DNA of 29,781 nucleotides from Phallusia fumigata. Taxonomy: Eukaryota; Chordata; Ascidiacea; Phlebobranchia; Ascidiidae. The notes beneath the pieces were generated by a model. That model made no database searches. It saw nothing but the letters and a program-made list of their open reading frames with translations, and was not told the DNA's origin. The position numbers were made by a program, and so were the translations under genes. The DNA lies in the NCBI GenBank assembly GCA_008931825.1, contig QXVZ01023194.1, positions 1 to 29,781 of the forward strand. The letters run 5' to 3'. Shown here piece after piece: positions 20,241 to 29,781 of this stretch; the stretch's first letter is position 1, and every line of letters begins with the position of its first letter.

Positions 20241-20741
20241 TGGTGCAGAGAAAATGTGGGAATTGATCAAATAAAAATGGTGGTATGAGATAAGATTGTA
20301 GGAACAAAACGTGACCGCGACTGTCCGTTCGAAACTGTCCGAACACATTGAATGCTCCGTGGGTCGTCAACAGGGGTCCAAATATTAAAAAGATTGATAG
20401 ACTGTCTTGTGTTACATGGACAAGCGCTCAATATTGAAACAATTATTTATTTTCTTTTTATAATATCCTTTCTTATAGTGTCTACCATAAGGATCTGACA
20501 CAGGTGGAAATGTGCCTTTTTCTGGCGAACAAGCTCTTTTGAATTCTGTTGCTCAGAGATTTGAGGAAAATAATTCTTTTGCCTCCAGGCTATGCCAATG
20601 GATTACCTTTCTATCTTACGCTAGCTATCGCCTTCTGTCATAAGACATGAACACGCCTTTGTTGCACTTTTAATTAAGAATAAAACAGTTCCAAGATCAA
20701 CAGAAGACAGCAACCTGCGATTACTAGAGTTTGAATTAATC

Positions 20742-21479
20742 CAGGGGCGCACAACCTTTTTGCCATTGCCGGCTACTTAACAGACTTTTTTACTTACGAC
20801 CATCACATAAGCGCTGAGCCACATGCAAAGGTGGCAGTTGTTAACATTGTTTTTTTTCATGTGAGCCAACGCAATAACCACTCAACATGCTCTTACAGAA
20901 AATTCTGTCATGTTTGTAGGAATGCTGCGCCACGTCGTTGTACACGTTTGTGATACGTCACAATAGGGTGTGTGGTGACGTACATCTGGCACCTGGCATT
21001 TTTTTGTAACTCGGAGCTTATGTGGCGGCCGTGAGTAAAATTAAGTCGGTGATTGGGCCGGCAATGTGCACCTCTGTATTAGATTAATATATTTGGTTAA
21101 GGAATCCAGCGTTTGAGATTAACAAAGACAGCAAAGCTTTGGATTAACTATTACAGGTGCTTTGTAAACATTGTTTGCTACTGTTTTATAATTGTATTAT
21201 TACAACGCAACATAGGATTTACATAAACGTTGTAACAGGACATAGATTTGCACTATTTGTGTGCACGTAGCTTTGCCACCATTTAATTGGTTTCAAAGCA
21301 AACTAATTTTAAATTACCTTCCCGTTATAGCAGCCAACCTGCACGAAATTACCAGAAACTAAAAACCGCCTAAAAAAGACTTGCAAAGCACTGATGCCAT
21401 TACATGCCATTACACTTTAATATACATGTGCGCGGCCTCGTCTAAAATAGTAATTTCGGCTGCAGGTTGCGCACCCCTG
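20742..21479. mobile_element. hAT-like non-autonomous element, about 0.74 kb
   Basis: Left end CAGGGGCGCACAACCT and right end AGGTTGCGCACCCCTG match as inverted repeats at 14 of 16 positions. A second right-end-like sequence (GCCGGCAATGTGCACCTCTG) lies inside at about 21057-21076, so a nested or composite structure is possible. Flanking octamers AATTAATC and ATTCAACC agree only in part, suggesting age. No transposase reading frame is present. Confidence 0.7.
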
Positions 21480-21949
21480 ATTCAACCTAATGACGTGTGA
21501 GCTGAAAAAACTCTTTGTTTGGTCATGAAGCGTATGGTACAATGTAATACAGTGGCTTATTTACATTTGTAATTTGTAGCACATTCCAACTTCATGAAGA
21601 TCTGTTTTTTTATTGGTTTGAAACGTTGAAAATTAAACTGCCCTTTCTAACATTTTCTAACAAAAAAAAACAGTAAAAATATGTTGTCTGCTGTTTTATT
21701 TACATTAACATACATTTAACTAAACTCTTTTATCACAGTGGCGGGAAAACTGGGACAAACTACTTAAAAAATGGTAAAGTAGAAATAAGTTCAATGCAAA
21801 ATGTCTTTCTTGCAGATTGGGCAAATTCTGTTGCCAAACAATTGCCAACACCCAAATTGCATTTGGGTAAAAATTTGAAGAGAAACTTATTCCGTACCCA
21901 CGGCCAATAAAATATATTTTAACTGTACGACTGTAAAATTCCATACCTA

Positions 21950-22140
21950 CGGCCCATTTATTCCATTCTGACAGTTTATTTTGTTCTGACAGTCTGATTT
22001 TTGTCCATTCCTACATTCTCATCTCGTGCGTGCACCCTCATTCCTTCATTTCCTATAATTCCGTAAATTAGCATCGAGCCTATTCCGTCTTTCCGTTCAT
22101 TCCGTAAATTAGTGTTGATTTCGCTTGTTCCGTTTATTTA
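21950..22140 (-). repeat. TTCCG-type array, right arm
   Basis: ATTCCGTAAATTAG occurs twice, at about 22060 and 22100, with CTATTCCGTCTTTCCGTTC between. This is the reverse complement of the CGGAA units at 20078-20240. Related TTCTGACAG and TTCCTACATTC variants precede it. Confidence 0.65.
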
Positions 22141-22361
22141 TCAACATTACCTTTTTTATTTGTGATACGCTGGCTAGTATGTGGCTGCTATTTCAACATC
22201 TTGTTTCCTTTTTTGTTTTCAGCAAAGCATTCCATTTAACTACTGCAAAGTTTCAGCTGCATAACGAACAAATTTGCGACGGAACTTGTACATTCCTAAA
22301 AAACGTTTAAGTTCAGACGTATAGTTGAACTTCAATTTGTGCCATTATGTCCGATTCCACT

Positions 22362-22450
22362 GGCTTGGAAGTGACCTAATGGGATTTGAATCAATAGGCA
22401 CAAAGCAGTCGCGCTAACGGCTGACTGGTTGGCCATCATGGTTATCTTGC
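22362..22450 (-). repeat. tRNA-derived SINE head, minus strand
   Basis: On the minus strand the sequence reads GCCGTTAGCGCGACTGCTTT and then GATTCAAATCCC, matching the D-arm and T-arm regions of a tRNA with a B box. Spacing is tRNA-like, but arms do not pair well enough for a functional tRNA. It resembles the units at 12130 and 16900. Confidence 0.5.
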
Positions 22451-24060
22451 CGTCTTATTCTGATCGAAATCTAAGGCAAGTTCAACCCGTATATTTGACT
22501 CAATATAGACAAAGATTAATGTCAAACAACCCTAAAAAAATCGGTTTGTTGCCTGTTAGAATCCTTTATTCTAGTTTACTAAAAAGAAATGTGTAAGTGC
22601 TCCTTAATGGACTTGAGCTAGTTAAACTAAAGATATATTTTCAAGTCGTGTTCAATGACATAGCTATAAGTGACGTACAAAACATAACATAGTAACTTTG
22701 TGAAATTGCACATATCTGTTTGTTTGGAAGAATTTCTAAATTTATCATTTTAGCAGTAGCTTCATTCCAACCGCCATTTTACCGTCATACTCATATCAAC
22801 ACAAACAGTAGCCCTTGGCGCTAAATAACGTTGTCAAAATAAATTTAAGATGAACAACACAGGTTATTACCCATTAACAGGGTAGTGGCAATTTTATGGG
22901 TACCGGACCCAACATTTACTTGTAGATGAGTGGAGCACAGCGCTATACCCCAGCCCATGAAGCATTGTAGATTGTATTATGTTTCGATTGTAATTCTCCG
23001 GACTTCCCGACATGCTTTGTTTAACGATATTCATTGTTTTTTGTAGCCAGCTTGTGGTAACTCCTAACTAGTAGGGTGATGTGCCCAATATCGCTATCCA
23101 ACATGCAAAAAAACCCATACTTCATGGTCCTGGTAACCTTAGTGTTCTATGGCACGATTATTTTAACTTTAAGATGCACAGCTAAATATGCTAACTTAAT
23201 TACACACGCTACTCTCGTAAATTTGATGACTACTGGTTTTCCAAAACTGACGGGATTTTCAGGGAATTATGTTGAATTTATTTCGCTCGGCGAAAGAAAT
23301 CATAGCGAATCAACGGCACTAAAACAATCGAATATACCATGAAGGAGACATGAGAAATGCAAAACATTCGCAGTGGTACTTCCGCGTTCCAAGGTTTCAA
23401 GTCAAGCACGTAGTAGAACCCTCTCAGCACGTACATCCGTGCTTACAATACAAGAACAATAAGGTTTTCGAGACCATTGAATTTTGATAAACGGGGTTTT
23501 TACGATCGTGGTTTGGAAGAGAATTTCCCTTTGAACAAATCATGTCACTATTACGAGTTAAAAACCCAAGCTGTTTAGGCATAAACGTCAAGTTGTCAGT
23601 GCACGGTCAACGATTCTTGATGAACAAATATTTGGGCAGCAATGGGGTTGTGATATATGTGCAGTTCTTTTGTGGCCATTTAACCACAGATTGTTTTTCT
23701 GAACATACGGAATCGGTATTTAAAAACCGAAATAAACTGTTTTTTGCTGTCAGCTATCCGAAACCTCGGTTTTACTCGGAATTTGAAACACTTGCATATC
23801 TGCATGAAAGCCTATAATGTATAGGAACAATTGAGTTCCTGATGTAATAGAACGAGAATTCTTTGTAGAAGTTGAATGGTTGCTGACGCGAAATGGCAAT
23901 GCATAAAGACAATGTGGCGTTACTGCAACAATGAACCTTTCTAACAAACGTTTAGTTTTTCACGGGAAACTGACGCATCCGCGGTTTTTGCTTGCGATTG
24001 TTGTAAGAATTTTCGATTGTTTTTCCATCCACGTTCACATTGAAACCTTGTCTCTACTTT
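22451..24060. other. Intergenic, nothing recognised
   Basis: Two open frames of 88 and 91 codons (23076-23342 and 23542-23817) lack similarity to anything I know and lack splice or promoter context. No repeats of known family or RNA genes were recognised. Confidence 0.45.
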
Positions 24061-24064
24061 GCAT

Positions 24065-24072
24065 TATAAAAA
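24065..24072 (+). promoter_or_regulatory. TATA box upstream of the 24347 exon
   Basis: TATAAAAA follows GCAT and lies about 280 bp before the ATG of the secreted-protein exon. The expected start of transcription would be near 24095, giving either a long 5' UTR or a small 5' intron; an acceptor-like ACCAACAG ends at about 24331. Confidence 0.45.
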
Positions 24073-24346
24073 CCCTGACTGTTCTGGCGTGGGAGTTAGA
24101 GTTGTAAGTGTAGTGTGAGAGTTGGTTGTTGGCACATATTTTAAGGCAGGGAGTTAGATGTGTGTCATCTTGTTCGGAATCACACTTGCGTTGTAAACAA
24201 ATAAATGTTTGTAGCTGAGCAAGCGAGTCTCGTTCACATTTTGTGTAAAACTTGTTTTTTTGTGTGTTAATTACCCCCCTCCTTATGACATGAATTAAAC
24301 CCTTGGTTGTTCAATACTGTTTGTACCAACAGCTGTTGCATAGAAA

Positions 24347-24440
24347 ATGCTGTGGGTATTGTTTCTGTTGTTTCTTGGCGGATGCGTGGAAGGTGAATGT
24401 CCGGGAGAGGATCTCAGTCTTGCTCCTCGTCCTTATGCAA
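24347..24440 (+). CDS. First exon of an unidentified secreted protein
   Basis: The open frame starts MLWVLFLLFLGGCVEG, a clear signal peptide with a likely cleavage after CVEG, and continues ECPGEDLSLAPRPYA. It then reaches a strong donor, A followed by GTAAGA, at 24441, giving a phase-1 exon of 94 nt. The mature start, with an early cysteine and a Pro-rich stretch, is not diagnostic of a family. The next exon was not found. Downstream DNA from 24930 to 27888 is occupied by hAT-like elements, so later exons may lie beyond them or beyond the window. A TATA box is at 24065. Confidence 0.55.
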
Positions 24441-25860
24441 GTAAGACCCGATTTTTGTTAAACGATATTTTACATTTTTAATCCAATCAAATACAATTTG
24501 ATAGCTTGCTGGGTGCTTAGAACACATCTATTTCAGACGCATTTAGGCAGCACTCGTACACCGGGTGTACTACACCATAGTTTTATAGGCGTGTTCCAAC
24601 CAACAGATTTGGTTACCGAATGTTGCCTTTCAAAATTAGTCATATCATCATTGTCTTAAAAACAAAAAAAACTCAATCAATTACATGAAAGCGCTAAACT
24701 GAGGTCACTATCTTTCTAAATCGAAACAAATAGAAGAAAATAATCCAATAGAACTGCAATGACAGAGATAGCTTTACGGCGGGCTATGATCGTAGCGTCG
24801 TACTTTTAAGCAGAGCTTGCAAAACTGTGAACAGCCATTTAAGCTGAATGCGTTATATACAAATCGGTTTTAAGCAAAGAAAAAACGACACAAATAAAAT
24901 GTCGAACAAATCACACCCGTGCACTAACGCAGGGCTTCCCAAACTGCTGGAGATCGCGATCCTGCAGGGGTTAGGGCGACAAAATTTGTGAGTTGCGAGT
25001 ACGGTAGTTATTTAACAAGTGATACATTTACACAAATTGTACTTTTTGTGATTTTTGACACGCTGCGAGTGAGTTCTTCAAGATGCTGCCGCCCAAGTCG
25101 GCTGAATGTTCAATAAGTTTGTGGTGTCATAATGTTAATAAACCTGACTGCTGTCTTGAGGTGCTCCGGAATTTTAAATCACACGTTGATTCCGTTTGTA
25201 CCATCTTTGGTTTATTAATATTTCAGCATGAGAATGTTTCCAGCTTTTAATTGCAATCAACTTATTCAGATAGTAGGTCATGAAAAGCAACGACAGTCAT
25301 TAGTAATAAATTATAGGAGCGAAATAACAACATAGATACTGATTGGCATTCCCTAGTGTGGGTTATATCTAATTAAATCGCTTATCCCCTAACTCATAGG
25401 TCTATTACTCGGCTGGGCCCTACGGGTGTATGCGCTAAAGTTCAAGTTACCCTAGACTTCTAAATAAACGTCCCTATTCGACTTAGACCAGAGCTAAGGC
25501 ACCTCTGAAAAGTGGCTGTTTGGGGTCGACACTGTCGCGGCGGGCGATTGCTGATGCCTGCGCACTGACATACGCGAGCGTCGTCCTTCCAGGCCTTCAC
25601 AGGCCCCCTCGGCTGGTCCCACCAACGTTACCCCCCCGTCTTGTTTTCTGATACTGCGCCAAACTCACCCTCCGATGTCAGCCCCCGTCACATAACGCCT
25701 TGTCATGACGGTGTAGCTGCAGCGTGTTCAACCTTGACCCACCAACTGTGCCCTCCACTTTTTTGCGCCTCAGAACGTTGTAACGTTGCGCAGCTATTTC
25801 CGGCCTGGGGATTGATTTAGTGCAATTGTGTCGCTATGTTTTCTTTCACCAAGCGAAATA

Positions 25861-25889
25861 AACTCAACTCGACTCAACTCAACTCAACA
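25861..25889 (+). repeat. Short ACTCA microsatellite
   Basis: A pentamer repeat (ACTCA with one ACTCG unit) abuts the left end of the nested MITE at 25890. Confidence 0.75.
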
Positions 25890-26210
25890 CAGTGCTCCGC
25901 CACCGATGTGCCGCGACACACTGGTGTGCCGAAGTGTTTCTGTTGGCAAACTTTTTTTGAAAACAAAAAGATTTTATCCAACAGGCCAATTTGAACGTTA
26001 CACAACTAACGGGCAACTCGCTAATGTTAGTTAGACTGCCTAGTGTGCATATATGTAGTGTTAGTTAGACATATATATTGTTTCATAACCTCATAGTGGA
26101 AAATTTTAATCTTCGAAAGGCTGTCCTGGCGAAAAAGTTAAAGTGTGCCGCCGAAATTTGAAAGTTAAAAAGTGTGACGTAAGTGAAAAAAAACATTGCG
26201 GAGCACGGCC
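25890..26210. mobile_element. Nested hAT-like MITE, same family as 9192-9506
   Basis: The left end CAGTGCTCCGCCACCGATG and the right end CATTGCGGAGCACGG are inverted matches. The interior shares GACTGCC, GGCTGTCCTGG and GTGTGCCGCCGAAATTTGAA blocks with the 9192 copy. CTCAACAC and CTTAACAC on the two sides could be the target duplication, but the left one overlaps a microsatellite, so the register is uncertain. Confidence 0.65.
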
Positions 26211-27357
26211 CTTAACACTCTGCTGTTTAATTGCAAAAGCTGGCTACTTAGAATAAATGCGAGTACATAAAATAAATTAGGCTTCCTGAGTAGCTTATAC
26301 GTCGACAATGCGCTATTTTTACTTACTCTAGACTTTAACTTAACGGCGGCGCTCGCACTCTAACTATTTACAGTCGCCTATTTCGCCCATCTAAATTTCG
26401 CAGACCAGCTTCCTCGTGTTCTGCTCTATCTAGCTGGCACCTAGTCTAAGTTTTTATCACGAATAACGTGTTGCCGGAAATGTAGCGGTTTATATAGCGG
26501 TGGTAGCTTTTTTTTGAATATTGTGAAAGAACAGGCGACCTAGTTTGGATCGCGGCTTGTGTCATAATACTGTGGTTCTCTCTGGTCATTTTGTGGCGAT
26601 ATTGGTCTGGTCACATATTGGCCTGGCCACATATTGGCGTGCTGCTAAACGGCGCTCGAAACTTAGGCCGCTGCACCCGGCAGGGGATCGCGTTTTGTGG
26701 GTTGCGAGTACGCTAGTTATTTAACAATGTGTTACATTTACAAATTGTACTTTTTGTGATTCTGTACACGGAAATGCCAAAATCAATACAAAACACAAAG
26801 TTTAACTGCAGATCATACCGGGTAAAGAAATACTTGATAAAAGCAGACAGCGAGAAATGAACGTGTGATGTATGTGACGCAGCTGAATATTTTTGTTTGT
26901 TTTGTTGCTTCAGAGCAGGCAAGTCAAACCCAGTTTAGTTTTGGGCTAGATTCCGACCCAACTATGGATAAGCTGTTAATTTTAGGAATTATTCAAAAAA
27001 TTGCAGATTTGTGGGCATGTGATAACAACCTTTGAAAGAAATCAGCTAGAGATTCGCCTTTTTGGCAGACTCAGAAATGTATGCCGGACTGCATGAAAAC
27101 ATTAACACCAGATTCTAGTCATGACATTCCGCGGTTAGGTGGAGTGTAGGCTACAGGGTAACGACATAATTGATTTACACTGATAAGGAAAAATGGCCCT
27201 ATAACAGCATGTATGTTTTGAGGAGGTTAGGGTTCACGGAAACTTTTAATAATTTAGGGCCCGCAGACTAAAACGTTTGGGAAGCCCTACCACTAGCGGC
27301 ATAGCAATAACACAAACCATAAAAGACTCACGTACTAACGTATACAACCCTTTAGAT

Positions 27358-27888
27358 CAGTGGTCGGCAAACTTTTTTTTACGAAGGCCCAAATTCTCCA
27401 TTTAATCTTAACAGGAGGCCCACACAGCATAAAACGTTCCGTACAAACAAATACGAGATAACTGAGACAAGTTTGTTTTATAATATTGAGTCGAAAATGT
27501 CTCTTAACATTAATCAATCTTTTTTGTGTATAAAACCACATTTTATTTGTTTAAATTCGCCAATTAAATTCATCGAGTACACTTTACTTTGCTATTCATG
27601 TGTTTCAGACCTTGCCTGTTCTATCACAATTCATTTGTTACATACCAATTATTTTTTGTCATGTCAAATAACTATTGTTTGTTTTATCACAATTCATCCC
27701 TATATAACAATTATTTGTCATGTCAAATGATCACAATCGTTTACATGTGGTGCAATGGAGTACGACTCCGCGTTTTGGCCTCGCAATCGGCCTCGCAATC
27801 CAGCTCCTATACACCACGCGGCCCACATAAGGAAGGTTTTCGCGGCCCACTACAAAGTACTAGGCGGCCCACAGTTTGCCGACCACTG
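27358..27888. mobile_element. Well-preserved 531-bp hAT-like MITE
   Basis: Terminal repeats CAGTGGTCGGCAAACT and AGTTTGCCGACCACTG are perfect inverted copies over 16 bases. They are flanked by identical 8-bp direct repeats CTTTAGAT (27350-27357 and 27889-27896), the hallmark of hAT insertion. The interior contains a 63-bp-period duplication near 27622 and 27685 (TATCACAATTCAT, TTTGTCATGTCAAAT) and the GGCCCAC-rich subterminal block shared with 15249-15380. The open frames crossing it are incidental. Confidence 0.93.
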
Positions 27889-27896
27889 CTTTAGAT

Positions 27897-29040
27897 TATC
27901 CAGACCGCCAATGAACTTTTAAAATGTTCAACCACGTCATAGTCAGGTTACATCATACACACATTGACGTCATTGTAAAGTTTTATCGCGACAAGCAAAT
28001 TTCGCACTTCAGAAAAAAAAATAATGCAGAGGGCTAAAAATGTGTATGTCATCATTGCTAATGATACCGTCATATTGAAAATCACATCATGCGATTGACG
28101 ACAAACACGCAAACTGAGAACTTCAAGCCACCTGATAGCGTAGTGCCTCGCTTGTTCTTGCAAAGTCGTCTATGGTAGCTTATGTACAACGCCAAAAAAT
28201 TTCAATTACGAATAAGGTTAACGAACTGTTTAAAGTTTTAATTCGAAGACAAAGAATTCTTTAAGGTTTTTTAACAATGAAACGTTCTAAACCACATGCA
28301 AATTCTCGAAACGAAATTCATTTTACAAATTACAAGTGTTTTCAGGATATGATTCTACTCATTGACAAATAATAACGATTTGGCATTCTTTTATGATCTA
28401 AATCCAATGAGCACACATTCAAATTTGAGGGGATCAAAAATTCTGTTGCTCGCTTAAACGTTTAGAAGAGCTAGCGAGGCATCGTAGGAAAGGTCTACCA
28501 TTCCTCTCGAGCCTGCACCCCTTCGTGATACACCGTGGGGTTGCTTGGGTGAAGGCTCCCCTTAAATTTCGAAATGATACATTGAAGTGGGCTACTCCTG
28601 GACGAAATCTCTAAAATGCTCATTAGGTTACTTATTGACCCCCCTCGAAATTTTGGGTTGGCTAAGCTATTGTGCCTATGCCCAAGTACGAACCATGTCT
28701 ATTACCTATGTTTTCCAAATGCTTTGTGCAAAAAGTTTCGACACCACACATCACTGACATATTAGGAGTGAAAATTAGATTGATACGAATTATTTACAAT
28801 CAAGGAATTGGTCAAATTAGCAACACTAACAAAACGTTTTGTCAACATACTCTAATGCAATTTTTCGGTAAAACTTACTTGGAAAATCACCGGTTTTGGC
28901 AAAATAATTTCAGAAAAGAACAAAACGATAACCACAATAAACAAGGTACCATAACAAATGATACAAGATTGTCTTGGGGTAACGTAAACGGTATGTTCCT
29001 CTTTGATATGCAATTGGACAACTCCAACCTGTGTTAAACA
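27897..29040. other. Intergenic, nothing firmly recognised
   Basis: A 121-codon open frame (28672-29037) has an even composition but no motif, signal peptide or splice context, and runs up to a hAT-like terminus. A minus-strand frame overlaps it. I do not call a gene here. Confidence 0.4.
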
Positions 29041-29044
29041 AACA

Positions 29045-29099
29045 GTGCAATGCGGGTGATTGTATTTGGCCCTCCAGTAAAAAACGTTACACACTCCTG
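29045..29099 (-). mobile_element. Solitary hAT-like terminus
   Basis: Read on the minus strand it begins CAGGAGTGTGTAACGTTTTT and continues ACTGGAGGGCCAAAT. This is laid out like the ends of the 15627-15839 element (CAGGGGTGTCCAAAG, then GGAGGGACAAAT). No partner end was located upstream. Confidence 0.45.
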
Positions 29100-29781
29100 A
29101 TTTAATGGATTGAAGATTACCAAATCTTTAGTTGAATGCATTCAACTGTAGCTACTTACGCGACGAAACAATTTACTAGGCAAAAATTCAGCGTTATGTT
29201 CTGCTTAAACAAATTTACTGTTAAATCGCGATACAGCGTCTTTCGTGTTTTCACAGCAGGACGTGTTTTTTGCGAAACACCTTCAGCACATATTTGACTG
29301 GTACTTTAAAGTGCAAGTATGCGTCAAAATCCGCCAATTACAATAGCGGTTATCAAATTATTTCAAAAGTAAGCATTTAATCAGAGAGTCACTTTCTTAC
29401 AGTTCAAGGTCTAACCTTTTTGTATCCAATGGACATTATACCTTCTGTTCGCGTTTTAATAGCAGGACGTTTTTTAAGAGGATAAACGACATCGCATTTT
29501 TGGTACCAAAACGTGGCCGTTTTGCAAATCATCTTCGAATTATCGATAAAGTTTTTGTGTTAAATCTTACGTAAATGTTGTCTACAAAAACATCACAAAC
29601 TGCGCTTTAATGTAAACAGACAAGGTTTAAAACTATTGCAGAAACGACAGTGAATTATAATCATTGATAAAAATTTTCTATCACGTGCGTCTTCAAAAAA
29701 ACTGATGAATATTATGTTCTGTTTGCGGTACAACAACAAAAAATGTACAGTACAAGCATTATTTGCACCACAATCCAATTG
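29100..29781. other. Intergenic, short repeated motif only
   Basis: AGCAGGACGTGTTTTTT at about 29256 and AGCAGGACGTTTTTTAAG at about 29461 are similar, about 205 bp apart. No gene, RNA or element is recognised up to the window end. Confidence 0.4.

Larger units (their letters stand above)
24930..27290. mobile_element. Composite hAT-like element, about 2.4 kb
   Basis: Left end CAGGGCTTCCCAAACT and the right end, whose reverse complement reads TAGGGCTTCCCAAACG, are inverted repeats. They are flanked by CACTAACG (24922-24929) and CACTAGCG (27291-27298), an 8-bp duplication with one change. Inside, about 24964-25060 recurs in direct orientation at 26680-26770 (GTTGCGAGTACGGTAGTTAT versus GTTGCGAGTACGCTAGTTAT), so two related copies may have merged. 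A second MITE sits at 25890-26210. No transposase frame is recognisable; the C-rich interior 25500-25800 is unassigned. Confidence 0.75.

Noticed and set aside
23076-23817. Open frames of 88 and 91 codons
   Set aside because: No similarity, splice signals or promoter context; the length is near chance for this composition.
27473-27894. 85- and 101-codon open frames
   Set aside because: Both are contained in the 27358-27888 MITE and arise from its repeats.
28672-29037. 121-codon open frame
   Set aside because: It is the longest unexplained frame, but has no motif, an overlapping opposite-strand frame, and runs to a hAT-like end; left uncalled.

Overview
The window is AT-rich eukaryotic DNA with short, intron-rich genes. 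Its best-supported gene is an animal insulin-degrading enzyme (IDE). A high density of small hAT-type elements, and what looks like two strongly diverged haplotypes left side by side at a contig join (13928-14890), suggest an invertebrate deuterostome. A tunicate such as Ciona is my best guess, but this is inference and not proven here.

Layout. (1) 1-5225: a small cluster of secreted or surface-protein genes. An intact-looking Ly6/uPAR-type three-finger gene runs from 4398 to 5211 in at least four exons. Its promoter and signal-peptide exon were duplicated to 1040-1410, where the coding part is dead. Between the two copies lies a decayed von Willebrand A (VWA) gene at about 1447-3547. (2) 5226-6500: intergenic DNA with a degenerate interstitial TTAGGG tract, an 18-bp perfect palindrome and the probable IDE promoter and 5' UTR exon. 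(3) 6537-18152: IDE on the + strand in 20 recognisable exons. These sum to exactly 2820 nt in a consistent splice-phase chain, from a basic presequence-like N terminus, through HFCEH and the downstream catalytic Glu, to a C-terminal AKL. One internal exon of about 78 codons is absent from the intron at 12062-12660, which contains a single n. (4) 18153-29781: gene-poor DNA dominated by hAT-like elements (20742-21479, 24930-27290 with a nested copy, 27358-27888) and inverted TTCCG/CGGAA arrays. It holds one recognisable first exon of an unidentified secreted protein at 24347-24440, with a TATA box upstream.

The most exciting item is a complete type I hammerhead self-cleaving ribozyme at about 8935-9003. 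It lies in the sense orientation inside the 248-bp IDE intron between the exons ending at 8811 and starting at 9060. All conserved core bases, a GUC cleavage triplet, three closed helices and an outer helix I segment beyond an internal loop are visible. A second unusual item is an intron of the Ly6-type gene that starts with a perfect U12-type donor (ATATCCTTT at 4846) and preserves both reading phase and a structural cysteine.

The assembly needs care. Each single n (5535, 12508, 14411) appears to mark a join. The one at 14411 separates two near-identical copies of the same ~480 bp, including most of an IDE exon; the one at 12508 coincides with the missing IDE exon; the one at 5535 lies just beyond the last visible Ly6 exon.
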